Source: Haliclystus octoradiatus (taxonomy: Eukaryota > Cnidaria > Staurozoa > Stauromedusae > Haliclystidae). From it: a stretch of 64,000 bases of DNA. Positions 31,201 to 41,090 of the stretch are shown piece by piece. Made by a program: the position numbers and the translations under genes. The number at the start of each line of letters is the position of its first letter. Within the stretch, counting starts at the first letter, position 1. The notes below the pieces were generated by a model. That model made no database searches. It was not told the DNA's origin and saw only the letters and a list, made by a program, of their open reading frames with translations. The stretch lies in assembly GCA_916610825.1 (NCBI GenBank), contig OU744449.1, forward strand, positions 26,705,732-26,769,731. Reading direction: 5' to 3'.

Positions 31201-31921
31201 ATTTTAGAAAGAACTTTGGATTCCGGAAGTGAAACATTCTCTCAGACCCTGATAACCAATGATTCCATTTGAACCTTTTCACGTGACAAAGAAGAGAAGT
31301 AATCTAGAATAGCCACATACAGGGTTCGATAAAAGTTGCGATCCTACAATCCTAGATCGCGGAAAGCAGAGCTGAAATCCGAAGGCAGAAAGAATGAACT
31401 TTTTTCTTATAAGATTTTTACTAAATATCAAGATAAAACTATAACCTTTGGATTTCCAAAGATTATGTGTCTATTCACAAATCGATAATCAGTGCTTGTT
31501 TACGTTTAGGCCTTCATCAAGTTCTGAAATAATTTCTTTACAAGATTAAGTTTAAACGGGATGGAGTGTTGACAATGAAATCAATAACAGACCGCCTTGT
31601 TCTGATAATTGATATAAAATAGTTCATCATATGTACGGCAAAAATCCGAAGGTTTCACTTGGAAAATCTTTGGATCTCGGAAGGTAAAAACTTTTATCAG
31701 ACTCTGGCCACATAACGCCTGCTAGAATGAACTTATAAATTTTAACCAGTTAGATCGCGTTCTAGCACTAATTTACCTCTGAAAAAAGCTTGAAAATGTT
31801 TATCAGGTATTTGACTAAATAAATGATGATGATGATGATGATGATGAATATTATCTACCAAAATAAACATTTTACCTGTTTCTCTTTGATCTCCTTTGGA
31901 TTTTTTGTTAACAGGTTCCAT
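21229..31921 (-). CDS. ATF7IP: ATF7IP/MCAF-like protein, four coding exons
   Basis: The exons join in phase as 31921-31876, 25342-25038, 22663-22499 and 22299-21229, giving about 528 residues. Order: short basic N-terminus (MEPVNKKSKGDQRE), a Ser/Lys-rich stretch with ECQTDFDIDK, a coiled coil (exon 3), a long Pro/Gln/Thr-rich linker and a C-terminal fibronectin III domain. The FN3 block with VDNYHLYACQ, KRIGIVKALPLPMACTLTQF and GSSYHFVVAA is characteristic of ATF7IP/MCAF. In known animals this nuclear protein partners and stabilises the H3K9 methyltransferase SETDB1 and the FN3 domain binds MBD1-type partners. It is much shorter than vertebrate ATF7IP, mainly in the N-terminal half. Unseen 5' non-coding exons are possible. 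Confidence 0.9.
22499..22663 (-). CDS. ATF7IP: ATF7IP-like exon 3: coiled coil
   Basis: 165 nt, phase 0 at both ends (acceptor TTTATCTAG, donor AAG|GTAGGT). The 55 residues are Lys/Glu/Leu-rich with heptad spacing (KLHKENESLRKKAKELEDRL) and form a likely coiled coil for dimer or partner contact. Confidence 0.9.
22778..22912 (+). mobile_element. LINE RT C-terminal fragment in ATF7IP intron 3
   Basis: The frame reads LQIYNAIINPHFEYCLPMWG, matching the Y...I.PH..YC...WG segment after the RT palm in CR1/Jockey-type LINEs. It is antisense to the host gene and about 45 codons long. Confidence 0.65.
22938..23962. mobile_element. hAT-like non-autonomous element in the ATF7IP intron
   Basis: Starts TAGGAATGCACCGAATATT and ends CGTTTCATCCCTA, the imperfect complement. 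Both subterminal regions are dense in the motif ATTCGGCC and its complement. The TAGGGATGCACCGAAT-type end is typical of hAT elements. Subterminal repeats are the usual transposase sites. No clear 8-bp TSD remains and no transposase frame is seen. Confidence 0.75.
24579..24972. mobile_element. MITE with imperfect TIRs in the ATF7IP intron
   Basis: Left end AAGCCCTGGGAAAACGACGG and right end CCGTCGTTTGTCCAGGGCTT pair over about 35 bp. Two internal GGCTAAACGACAAGGA repeats follow (about 24673 and 24903). About 394 bp with no coding potential. The flanks do not give a clear TSD. Confidence 0.7.
25038..25342 (-). CDS. ATF7IP: ATF7IP-like exon 2
   Basis: 305 nt after acceptor TTATTCATTTCAG, donor AAG|GTTAGT. 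It begins with two bases completing an Ala codon split from exon 1, and ends in phase 0. It encodes Lys/Ser-rich sequence with SASDRISSRPVPLTESDI and an acidic end ECQTDFDIDK that leads into the coiled coil. Confidence 0.88.
25484..25545 (+). mobile_element. tRNA-like SINE head relic
   Basis: CACTGGTAGCTCAATGGCAA resembles a tRNA D-arm/A box. It is followed at tRNA spacing by GGAGGTTGTAGTTCACTG, a decayed B box. It abuts the hammerhead element at 25597. Confidence 0.4.
25597..25642 (-). ncRNA. Hammerhead ribozyme motif, copy 5, sense strand of ATF7IP intron 1
   Basis: Minus strand: stem I CUGU (25640-25637), CUGAUGA (25636-25630), GAAAC (25616-25612), triplet AUC ending at 25603, then ACAG (25602-25599), fully complementary to CUGU. 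Stem II is decayed and the 15.2-16.2 pair is lost. The stem I pairs differ from copy 1 in both strands, a compensated change. Confidence 0.5.
25720..25880. repeat. Clustered TTCATGAAC-type inverted repeats
   Basis: At least six variants of TTCATGAAC occur in 160 bp, together with GTGAAATTGCC (about 25745) and its exact complement GGCAATTTCAC (about 25783). The block can fold into nested hairpins and may be a decayed MITE. Confidence 0.55.
26285..26412. mobile_element. hAT-type right end
   Basis: Repeated AATCGG motifs end at GGAACATCTCTA, whose complement TAGAGATGTTCC is a familiar hAT terminus. The other end was not found, so this is a fragment. Confidence 0.5.
27795..27975. mobile_element. 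Hammerhead-family element, inverted pair in ATF7IP intron 1
   Basis: Carries the shared module (AATGCTCAATGTCATTT, AGAGCT), copy 4 on the minus strand and a decayed copy on the plus strand (27935-27975, CUGAUAA...GAAAC) facing it across about 40 bp. This is the same head-to-head plan as the 13406-13554 palindrome, but older. Confidence 0.5.
27854..27900 (-). ncRNA. Hammerhead ribozyme motif, copy 4, sense strand of ATF7IP intron 1
   Basis: Minus strand: UGU, CUGAUGA (27894-27888), stem II UGC-GGCGUAA-GCA inside a U/U pair, GAAAC (27872-27868), loop UGUUA, GUA (27862-27860), then ACA pairing with UGU. All core bases are intact. Stem I and stem II sequences differ from copy 1 but keep pairing. 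Confidence 0.62.
28121..28327 (+). mobile_element. TTAA-flanked MITE, copy 2
   Basis: Same length and ends as 10421-10627, with roughly 10 percent divergence by eye. Bordered by TTAA on both sides. Confidence 0.8.
28507..28683 (+). mobile_element. Tigger/pogo-like MITE, copy 1
   Basis: Left GTCAAACCTGTTATAACGG and right end ACAGGTATCACAGTA are inverted repeats. The body has two AAAGGCCACCTGTCTATA-like repeats. It aligns throughout with 33065-33245. Confidence 0.7.
28912..29497. mobile_element. hAT non-autonomous element with perfect 8-bp TSD
   Basis: TIR CAGCGCCGGATTAAC at the left and GTTAATCCGGCGCTG at the right. GGAAACAG is present exactly on both sides (28904-28911 and 29498-29505). Subterminal GGGGCCC/AGGCCC tracts match known hAT ends. 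586 bp with no transposase frame. Confidence 0.93.
29617..30632. mobile_element. TTAA-flanked 1-kb non-autonomous DNA transposon, copy 2
   Basis: Same termini and interior as 17374-18380, with scattered small indels. TTAA on both sides, with different outer flanks from copy 1. Lies in ATF7IP intron 1. Confidence 0.85.
30981..31251. mobile_element. CAGNGT-ended MITE, candidate copy
   Basis: Left CAGTGTACAGAAAAGTTGAT and right end TTCTCTCAGACCCTG are imperfect inverted ends of the family best seen at 31320-31706. No clear TSD. Confidence 0.45.
31320..31706. mobile_element. CAGGGT-ended hAT MITE with perfect 8-bp TSD
   Basis: Left CAGGGTTCGATAAAAGTTGC, right end AACTTTTATCAGACTCTG. GCCACATA flanks both sides exactly (31312-31319 and 31707-31714). 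387 bp, non-coding. Confidence 0.85.
31823..31848. repeat. GAT microsatellite near the ATF7IP exon 1 donor
   Basis: About eight GAT units, 28 bp from the exon 1 donor. Confidence 0.8.
31876..31921 (-). CDS. ATF7IP: ATF7IP-like exon 1 (start codon)
   Basis: ATG at 31921-31919 in the context CTTGAAATGG. It encodes MEPVNKKSKGDQRET plus one base of the next codon, donor ACAG|GTAAAA. The phase fits exon 2 exactly. An acceptor-like TTTTCTATTTTAAATAG about 90 nt upstream allows a 5' UTR exon. Confidence 0.75.
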
Positions 31922-32140
31922 TTCAAGATAATTAAAAGATTACAGTATGTCCAAGAAATGAATTCATCAAATGATTTGTACTAACAGGAACACTGAGCTG
32001 ATACCTATTTAAAATAGAAAAACAGTGCATGTTAAATTGTAATTAGCTTTATAGGTTGAGTAGATTTAAAAAGATTAAAAGTTGCCTAAATAAATCCAGT
32101 AGGCCTTTATATCTGGATGTCATAAAGTACGAGATCCGGG

Positions 32141-32426
32141 CAGGGTGTCACAAAAGTTTTGATCTTCCGGGAACTGTGTTGTTCGATTGTAAACCTTACT
32201 GGGATTGAATTTATAAGTTCCATAGTTCTGAAGAATTGATCTTAGAATTTAAGAAATTTGACTTACTTTGAAGCAAGATGCATGGATTTCAAAACATAAA
32301 AATATGAAATCCAAAAATATTAAATTTTGAATACGAAAATAATCATGATAAGATTGGAAACCTTCTGATTTTGTGCTAGCCTTCTGGGAACCAGGTTCAC
32401 AGGATCCCGCACTTTGTGACAGCCTG
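32141..32426. mobile_element. CAGGGT-ended hAT MITE
   Basis: Left CAGGGTGTCACAAAAG, right CACTTTGTGACAGCCTG. Flanks GATCCGGG and AATCCGGG agree at 7 of 8 bases. It lies just upstream of the ATF7IP-like start. Confidence 0.65.
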
Positions 32427-32714
32427 AATCCGGGGAACCTTGTTCCCGGAAGGCATAGGCTACACAACAAATTCAGTAAGGCTTTCAATTATCAACATTA
32501 TTTTTTTATCCAAAATTATGATTTTCGAATTCCACATTTGGGAAATGTTGAAAAATTTGTGTAACCATGATTCAAAGTAAGTCAAATTTAAGAAGTTTTA
32601 GTAACATTTTTTTAGAATTCTGAAGCATTTGAATTTCAATCACACTATCCCATTCTAAGATTTTCAATATGACCATGTGATATAGATAGTTCAAGAGGCC
32701 TAGATAGATATAAT

Positions 32715-32890
32715 CAGTGTTGGACAAAAGATTTAGCGTTCCGAAATCTTAAAACAAATTCAACATTTTCTCCTGAAAAAAAATTTGTTGAGGTTTGATT
32801 TATAAATCAGAAAATTATCAAATTTCTTCAGACTTTGACCTATCCTTCCGGCATCTAGAATCCCAGGATCCTCACTCTTGTTGGACCCTG
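32715..32890. mobile_element. CAGNGT-ended MITE, short copy
   Basis: Left CAGTGTTGGACAAAAG, right CTCTTGTTGGACCCTG. The putative 8-bp flanks match at 6 of 8 positions. Confidence 0.55.
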
Positions 32891-33064
32891 GAAATAACTA
32901 TCGCCATTTGTCCAGAAACTTTTTGAATTACAAATAACTGTTTTCAAAGAACTGATTGGATTTGCATGACAATGGAAATGCCACAACTAATCTCACTGCT
33001 TGTAACTGAGATCTTCTTAATGCCTTGATTTCTATTTAAATGTGATTCAATCATTTAAAAATAA

Positions 33065-33245
33065 TACAGTCAAACCTGTTATAACGGTCACCTCTATAAA
33101 GCGGCCACCTGTCTATAATGGTCACCCTTGCAATGTCTAAAATAGTATTTTCTATTGATTCAAACCTGTATATAAAGGCCACCTGTCTATAGTGGTCAAT
33201 TTATCTATCTCTAGTAGCTGGCTGTTATATACAGGTTTCACTGTA
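33065..33245 (+). mobile_element. Tigger/pogo-like MITE with TA flanks, copy 2
   Basis: TA-CAGTCAAACCTGTTATAAC at the left, ACAGGTTTCACTG-TA at the right. It aligns with 28507-28683. The TA target and CAGT start fit Tc1/mariner-Tigger mobilisation. Confidence 0.78.
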
Positions 33246-33324
33246 GTCATTTTTTTCAATCATGAAAGATGAAACTTTATTGCAAAACGTACAAAAAATT
33301 ATTTGCGAATACCAGTAATGACAC

Positions 33325-33441
33325 GCATAATTATAATTATAATTAATATAACAAGCATAATTATAATTATAATTAATATAACAAGCATAATTATAATTAT
33401 AATTAATATAACAAGCATAATTATAATTATAATTAATATAT
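33325..33441. repeat. 30-bp minisatellite, four units
   Basis: Four near-identical units of GCATAATTATAATTATAATT plus AATATAACAA. It makes an artefactual YNYNYAC protein repeat on the minus strand. Confidence 0.92.
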
Positions 33442-33684
33442 AAACTGAACAATATATTTCCAGTGAAAGGAAAAAATGATGTTGCCATGGCAATCAATGA
33501 GTGTGCGGTAACAATAACATTACTGATAGCAGTCCTTGAACATCAAATTTTCACACACAATTTCAAGAATACAAAGTGATGATTAATTACTTTTAAGATT
33601 TGTAAGGCAGAATGCAAACTTTCATTCTCAACGTCAATATGTCAAGCGTAAGAACAAGACAAAATAAAATTAGAGTGGATATGA

Positions 33685-33970
33685 TCAGTGTACGAAAAAA
33701 GTGGGGATCCCGAAAGTTTAAGCTAAATTGACAAAAAACCTGAAGTTTGTAATTTCTGTCAAACAAATTATGGCTGCCATTCCGAAGCAATATTTCAATA
33801 TCTTGTTTGTGATGTAAATTTGATTTTACTGATTTTGGAAATGGAAATAAACAATATCATGATATTTCTGTATTTGTCTATTTTGAGGATGGTTTATGAA
33901 GTAAGGAATAAAAATTCCTCTAAAATTAGATATTGTTTTTAATTTAGGAAAATCGTTTCTCGGACCCCGG
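33685..33970. mobile_element. Possible further CAGNGT-ended MITE
   Basis: Left CAGTGTACGAAAAAAGTGGG and right CGTTTCTCGGACCCCG look like ends of the 31320 family. No TSD was found. Confidence 0.35.
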
Positions 33971-34132
33971 AGCTTACAACTGTTACATTTACAAAATTGC
34001 AATTATTTTAAAAAACAATATGCTAATGATTATTTTAATTTAATTTCAAAAATAGTCTTGTTGTTCTATTTACTTCTTATTATATTCATAAACATTTTTG
34101 TAGAATAGACACAAAGATGAGGCAAAAGCCTT

Positions 34133-34185
34133 TTCCGTTACTCTGAGTTTCATACGTTTACTTTGCATTCATCGTCTGATGAACG
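34133..34185 (-). ncRNA. Decayed hammerhead motif in an inverted arrangement, copy 7
   Basis: Minus strand keeps AUGC...GUAU (stem II), GAAAC (34151-34147), loop UCAGA and GUA (34141-34139), but the CUGAUGA box is damaged (CGAUGA). The facing plus strand has CTGATGAACGC. It is truncated near 34195, where TAGGGATGAGACGATTACC, a hAT-like end, begins. Confidence 0.4.
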
Positions 34186-35170
34186 CAAAGTAAATAGGGA
34201 TGAGACGATTACCAAATTTACCGATGTTCGAAGCCGATTAGTTCTCAGCAGATTAGTCATAGTAATCGGCCGATTAATCGAATGTTTCGATTATTTCTCA
34301 CTCAAACAAACCATTACAAAATATTGGCCGTCTGACAACACGTGGGCCGTAGATATTTTCATCACACAAGTCAAAGTTGAAATGAAACATTAAACGTGTT
34401 ACCCTGACATCGTAAATGATTTGTTTTGAATGAGAATTTAAATCGAAATTAGTACTGGTAGTAGTAAATCAGTAACCGTTAAGCTGAACAAAATTAAAAT
34501 ACATGTGTTCACCTCATATCATATTATATTATTAAACATTTTTGTAGAATTGAATTAGTAGCATTTCCAATATAATTTTAAAAAGTGAGGGCACTATGTG
34601 AGAGAAGTCATAATGATATACAGTCGGACTCTGTGCCAAATGCCAAGCACAGCTTGACGTAAGCAGAGCTCTTAATCCATTCCATACAAACACTTGCTAT
34701 TTATGATATAATACCGTTATGATGTTCAAGACCTCATTTTGGGCGGTTTTGATAAGATTTTAAAAAATTTAGATTCCTAAATTTTTTACGGTAGCATCAC
34801 ATAATTTTGACAGTGTTGAAATATATTCTTGTCTGATTTTATATTCTATTTAAGTAAGAGGAGTTTGACCGCAAATGTCGAAGCCTTTCTAGTATGCTTC
34901 AAGCTGTGATACCACATTCCATGTAGGGAGAACAATAGCAGCACTTGGTGGATAGTGCGTTTTTCTGTGGTTTAATATTTAGTTTAAGAAAATCACTTCC
35001 TCGAACATAATAATCAGTCAGGGTCCATCAAAATTCAAAAACTTGGCTAGCAGAAGGTGAGGAAATTCAGAAGAGAAAAGCGAAATGCTGAATATAAAGT
35101 TCAAAATTATTGTTAAAAACTTCAACATCCTGTCAATCAGGATGTCAATCAGGCTGTCACAACGTTCAAA

Positions 35171-35730
35171 GTGCTTAAAGTGTATATCTTGCCTTTCTTT
35201 TAAACGGATTTGGATCAAATTTTTTTTTCTATTCGTACATGTTGCTGTTGAGTTTTTACACAGCGTGACTCTTTCCCCGTCAAAATTGACCTCAAACATG
35301 ACATTTTGGAGATTCTCATGTTCCCGCTTTCTGAAACCAAAAAAGGAACCATTTTATTATCCACAAGAAAGTTTGACCGTAATTTTTTGACAACATTCTA
35401 CGTTTCAATTGCTAAACGCAAAAAAAATGTCGTAATCGTTTACTTTTTTTTCCTTAAAAATTCAACTGTTCATCCTGATACTGCTACCTACTTTTCTTCT
35501 CAGATCTTCAAAAATCAAAGTCAAATAAAATCTCTCTCGTGGAAATAAAATTGTTCCTTTTTTTGGTTTCAAAAAGTGGGAAACATAGAATCTCCAAAAT
35601 GCCATGTTTGCGGTCAATTTTGACAGGGAAAGAGTCGTGCTGAGTAAACTCAACAACAACATGTACAAATACAAAAAACAGTTCTACCCAAATTCGTTTA
35701 AAAAAATAAGGCGAGATATACACTTAAATG
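35171..35730. repeat. Inverted repeat, about 200-bp arms
   Basis: Arms about 35171-35372 and 35530-35730 are reverse complements at roughly 75-80 percent identity (for example AAATTGACC...AACATG against CATGTTTGCGGTCAATTTTG), around a 157-bp centre. The short frames at both arms are mirror images of each other and not taken as genes. Likely an old foldback element. Confidence 0.7.
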
Positions 35731-36001
35731 CAGAAAGGTACAATGATATTGACATGATACCAAGTTGTATGAGTAGAAGAGGAATATCATCCAAAATGTT
35801 GTCAAATTATGAAATGCAATCAACTACAATCTCAGTTATCTCAGATTATCTCGCAAGCAGATATAGTATTGCTGCCTGAGAAGGATGATTGATAACCAAT
35901 TTCAGGGACATATTTGTAAGGATATACCCTATTTTGAGGTTGTCTCCGAACATTTTGGTACTCTGCTCCTTATCTTCAGAAAAGTGTGACGATTTTAGTG
36001 A

Positions 36002-36065
36002 TACAGTAGAACCTGTCTATAACGGCATCTACAGGGAACTTGAAATTATAAACAGTTCTACTGTA
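36002..36065. mobile_element. 64-bp miniature Tigger-like foldback
   Basis: TACAGTAGAACCTGT at the left and ACAGTTCTACTGTA at the right, TA-bounded, with TATAACGG as in the larger Tigger-like MITEs. Confidence 0.7.
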
Positions 36066-36179
36066 TCAAGGGACCAGAGTGGAATCATTGTACTTGGAAC
36101 GCCAGATATTTACATCAATTTCACGCCACAGAAAAACAAATTTTACGCCACACCAAAATACGCCAACAATTAGTAGAAA

Positions 36180-39100
36180 AATATAGGAAAATACAAGGAT
36201 TCGAGAATCTGTACGCTAAGTTTTTGAAAAATCAGCTACATTTTACGCTGGATATATCCGGCGAAACATACATGAAATCAATTATTGTCAAGGGTAGTAC
36301 AAAGACCGCAGTCACTGAAACAGATTTAGCAATGGTTTGACTTATGTTGTAGTGTATTTGTTAGAGAATGTCCATAAAAAGCCTATTTTACAGACTGGAA
36401 ATGAGATTGATGCACAGTACAAACACTACTGTCGATAAATCTTTAGAAGTTTGATTCATTTTATTATGATTTCATTAAGAACTGGAATTTAAATGCATAA
36501 AGTTTGAGTGGGATATTGTACATTGAATGTAAGTTGTCAACACGGTATGCATACATGACATACATACATCTGTACTCTTAAAACCACATTGACTGGTGTA
36601 AATTGTTTGTCAAGTTTGGTTCCTGCCAAATGTGTGACTTTTGAAATTGTTTCGTGTAAAATCAACAATAACTACCAAACAAAGCATTAACGTCAAAGCA
36701 AGTTATCGACAGGATATTAAAATGTTTCACACTCAATGTACTGCACATAAATTGGATTAAAATGCTTGTTTGCGCATTGCTCGGGATAGGTTTTGGTAGC
36801 AAAAGATCAGGTTAAAAAGGCTTAGTCCTACTACCCGAACGCAACTGCTTATAAAATACAAGATTAGATTTACGACAATTTTAGATTCTTACCAATAAAG
36901 TGAAAGAACTTATTACCAAGTGAAAATTTTGATCAAACAAATTTTGGATTTGTGTCAGATCATAACTAAGAAAATTGCTCTTCAAACTATTAATTTCCTC
37001 ATTATCAAACTTAGAGTAAACGCGAAAACCATGGACAACATGTCAACAATGCAAACCAAACATTGTCAGCGATGCAAACCAAAAACACTTTTGATAACCT
37101 ACCTTCACAATCTTTCGCTAATCAGATAATATACCAACGTATAGTTTGATTAGATGACAGACAATTGCTTATAAAAACTGATAAATTCACTTTGAAATCA
37201 CGATAAAATGGACAATTTCCAAGCAGCCATTATAGCAAACACTTTCGGCGCCTTTTTCGTCTCAATAAAACATTTGAATGAGATTCGATTTCCACAGTTC
37301 GAATGCCTAGATTCACACTAAAAATCTCCAAAACTTTGACGACAATTATATCCACAGTTCGCTGAACATTTGTTACAACACTTGAAGATTTAGTTCCAAA
37401 CACGAGGGGACAACACCGTGGAAACAATTCATGCACACATAATATCCAAAAGTGTAGTATTTCTTCAAAATAACACAACTTGCATGCAGATTGACAAAAA
37501 ATAAATTAATGATTTTAATGTTTATATCAATGTTTATATACGTGAGATAAATGTTCCCCAAGTTTCGTAAGTTCACATACAAAATGGCGCGTCAAAAAAG
37601 CAAGGTGGTCAGGAAAACTTCTGTTACAAATTGCCTTCAAACTTTGAGATACCTCTTTGATATTGATTGGCTAATCTCGCGTCATCTGTAACCACGTGAT
37701 CATGATGTGGTGAGAATCGATTCCACAGATTCAAGCGCTCTCTCCAGGGCCTTCGCACAAAAATTTTCCTGTCTGGTTTTTTACAGTCTGGATATCGAAA
37801 ACAGCGGAAACAGTGGATTAAATACAAAGAAAGTCAACTTTCGGCAACTTTATTTCATCAAAATTTGTTTCTAAACAGTTTTCTTTTTGTCATTCTCCTT
37901 TTCCAACGTCGCGACCTATAATCACGATGTCACTATTGTTTTGCGGCTTTATTCAATTTTTATTCTACCACTCTCATTTCTGATTTGATTCTTTTATTCG
38001 GTTCAGTTTGTTTAGTTTCTATTGACAGTTACATTTTTTCTTTTCTTGTTTTCTAATAAATGGCATTTGTGTCCATAATCACACATATACCAGACTTTTC
38101 AAAATTACAGAACTGTAATTCAGCTGTTTTCAGGGAGAAACTATAATTTGTGAAAACGACCCGTTGCATATCTTTAAACTAACACGCAAAGTGCAGAATA
38201 CAAGAACCTGTTATTTTTAATATTTAATCGTCGCGGGGCCTCATATACTCGATCCCATCTTTCGCTCGCTGTTGTTAGATGTCCGGTTGCCAGACTCTTT
38301 ATTATTTTTGGTAAAGGTTCGATCGTTCATCTGTAATATTCATTCGATCCCTTTGGACGCTATAATTGCTAAACATGAGTTTCCTTATAGAGTACCTTAA
38401 ATATTTCCCGAATTCGTTTCACCAAAATGCTGCTCAAAACTTGATACAACTAGGAAAAACATGTAAGAATGTGGTTTGTGGAAGAAATAAACTAACAAAA
38501 AATCAAAAAAAAATCAAAAGACATTAGTAAATTGTTTATTGCAAATAATATGTTTTGTTATTTTATAAACTATACATTTTCGTAATTTATGATGTTTTTA
38601 TTTAGTTAGTTACATATCTGTTTAAAAAAGTTATCCATATATTACTGTAGTATCATATTATCGTCGTAACCTAGTCAGTGTGTTGGATTGTGAGTAAAGT
38701 TGAATAAGAAGAACCTTTTCTATCTGAGATGTAAAGTATATCTATCATGTTTTTATTGATTTGTATTTTCTTGTTATAATTTAATAAACCCACCACTTCA
38801 AGAAGAATCAGAGGCATATCTTTCTTTGCAATTGTATAATTTTACAATTTTATAGCTCATTTATGTAAATATGACGGGAAATATGATCATGGAAGCTTCT
38901 AGTTCTTCTAACACTTCTATAATTGTATCGTATATAGCTTGACACATGTTAATTATCATTCATTCCAATGTAAACGAGAAGTTCATACCGTTTTTGTTTA
39001 CGAAAAGAAATAAAAATCTATTAAACTTCATTAGGAAAACATTTGCTACTAATATTGCTACTTGAGTTCCACCCTTGTACTATCCCCACATAAACAAATA

Positions 39101-40860
39101 TGTAACAAAATCTCGAGTAGACGCATTCGTCGTCCAGATCTTTCCTTTAAATAACATATATGGTCAATCATAACATAGAACGCTGGTTTCAGACGCTGTT
39201 CCAAAGTCTTGAGTCATGAATTCACATCAGTAAAGAAGTCTTCCTAAACAATTTACAAAAAAACGTCGAAGAAACATTTGCTCAATTTGAATTGAATAAG
39301 CACTAACTTTAGTATTTCTTCTATATTCCATATAATTTTGTATCATGTATTTATATTGTACTGTGAAAATAAGATTCTGTGCTTAACAGCTCCTGCATAA
39401 ACAGAAAAGAACAAGTTGCATAACATAAATATTCCGAATGACTTCCAGTCTTTTCGAAACGCCTTCATTAATACGATCTGATTAAACAACTGTTTAATAT
39501 TCTTCATTTCTTATGATGTCGTTCTGAGAATAATCCATCTTTATATGATTCTTCAGAATCAAAGTTTTGATTTCTAAATATCGGTTTTGTGAAGAAGCAC
39601 TGAATAAGACATTCTAATATTGTGTATAGTACCTTTCTGAAAATATGCGTTCCGAGTCCATGATTGGTCGCACATAAATGGCGATTTGGCAGAATATCAG
39701 GTTCTTTCTGAATTAAACATTTCCTTAGTAGTAAATAAGCCATCGACGATGCCCTTTTTACTATCACAGTGTAATAGATAGCAGACGTTGAGGTTTGATT
39801 TACAATAAAATGCCAAGATCTCAAATTTTAGATGTTTAGTTTAAAGGCTTGCCAGATAAACTGTATTCAATTATGTTAACTTAGTTGTCGCCAAAAGATA
39901 ATTCTTGACATAATTTGTGTCATTGCGTGTCGATTACTGTCATTTGCTAATTTGTGCCCACTTGCTTCAAATAGCTTGATTTCAATACAATGCTGAACTG
40001 ATAATCGTATATATATACAGGCATGCAGGATTGGAGAATTTATTGTCAATTTTCTTATTTTCTATCGATTATCATTTTAGTTTGAATATACGTCACATTC
40101 TGAAATTAGTTTGGTCCGGAATTTTGGTCGACGCATAGGTCAGTTCGACTTTTCATTCAGTAGAGATATTCTTCTTCGCACATCGAATCTAGAATCTCAA
40201 AATGATTCAATATAAACAATATTCAATACAACTAGTTCACCAAATTGATCGACACGTCAACTTGAGAGTTGAATTTTTTTATAACTTTTTGTACGCAGAG
40301 ACGCAACATAATATATTACTGTTGTAAAATGTATGTTCGCATAGCAAAGCTGAAGGTATTTTGTATAAGAAAGCGAATGGGGAAAACAATAATCAGAGGT
40401 GAACCTTTTCAAGTGGTTTACCTTACGAGTCTGGGAAGGATCCAGAATCCCAAGTGGTACCTATAACTTGGAGCCAACCCCATGCCAAAAATTACAACAA
40501 AATGCACACCCAAACTAGTTCCAGGCCATTCTGGTCAGGTTTAACTCGATCGTAAACGCTTTTTCTAATTAATATTTGTTGCAATAACTTTTTCTCATCT
40601 TACTGTATCTAAATAACTCACAGTATAGATTTGCAGTAAATTTATGTCGGTATCAGATCCGCGACGAATTTTGAAAATCGTGTGAAAGAAAATTAACACG
40701 TTTGTGTTTCAAGATGAACTAGTAAATCTCGACATTAGTGCATGGGACTATAGTTCCGGTGGGCATTTTTTATAATTATTGGCTTGGTTATGTTATCATA
40801 GTTATGTAGATTTATTATACATCATTTTCCGACCAGAAATTCAGTTGAAAAATTTGTTCT
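36180..40860. other. 4.7-kb stretch without an assignable gene
   Basis: AT-rich single-copy-looking sequence with a few short frames (for example 39504-39824 minus, 106 codons) that show no domain or splice support. Nothing else was recognised. Confidence 0.4.
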
Positions 40861-40861
40861 A

Positions 40862-41090
40862 TTCTCTGTATGAACTATGAGCAAATCTGAATCTGCATAT
40901 TTACTATACTCAGAAAAGTTAGACGACATTCGGGAAGTGTTCAAAGCACTCGAGTCGGATGCTCGTTTTTCCAACTTTTTCTTGAAGTAATAAAGGGATA
41001 CTGCACGGGAGATGTGTCGGGCTTCCAACATGAGGGATGTTGAGACACGAGAAAAGATCATAAAAAACACGAACCCGTTGTCAACTATGC
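40862..41090. repeat. Inverted-repeat partner of 43488-43705, carrying a conserved short frame
   Basis: About 220 bp matches the reverse complement of 43488-43705 at about 90 percent. In both, the same strand of the repeat (plus here) encodes SAYLLYS(E/D)KLDDI(R/Q)EVF then KALESDARFSNFFLK before TAA or a possible AA|GTAATA donor. Of five or so differences in the frame none breaks it. The helix pattern loosely recalls a Dbl-homology segment, but I would not assign it. Confidence 0.55.

Larger units (their letters stand above)
25343..31875 (-). other. Intron 1 of the ATF7IP-like gene, 6.5 kb, transposon-packed
   Basis: Contains a SINE relic, two hammerhead motifs in the sense strand, a hAT end, two TTAA elements, a Tigger-like MITE, a 586-bp hAT element and several CAGGGT-ended MITEs, all annotated separately. 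A GAT microsatellite (31823-31848) lies 28 bp before exon 1's donor. Confidence 0.85.

Noticed and set aside
33225-33497. YNYNYAC repeat ORF on the minus strand
   Set aside because: Translation of a 30-bp minisatellite with a unit length divisible by three; no splice or domain support.
35018-35879. Two similar ORFs on opposite strands (93 and 91 codons)
   Set aside because: They are mirror images created by the inverted repeat 35171-35730, which has no splice or domain support.
39504-39824. 106-codon minus-strand ORF
   Set aside because: No domain, no codon or splice support, in AT-rich intergenic sequence.
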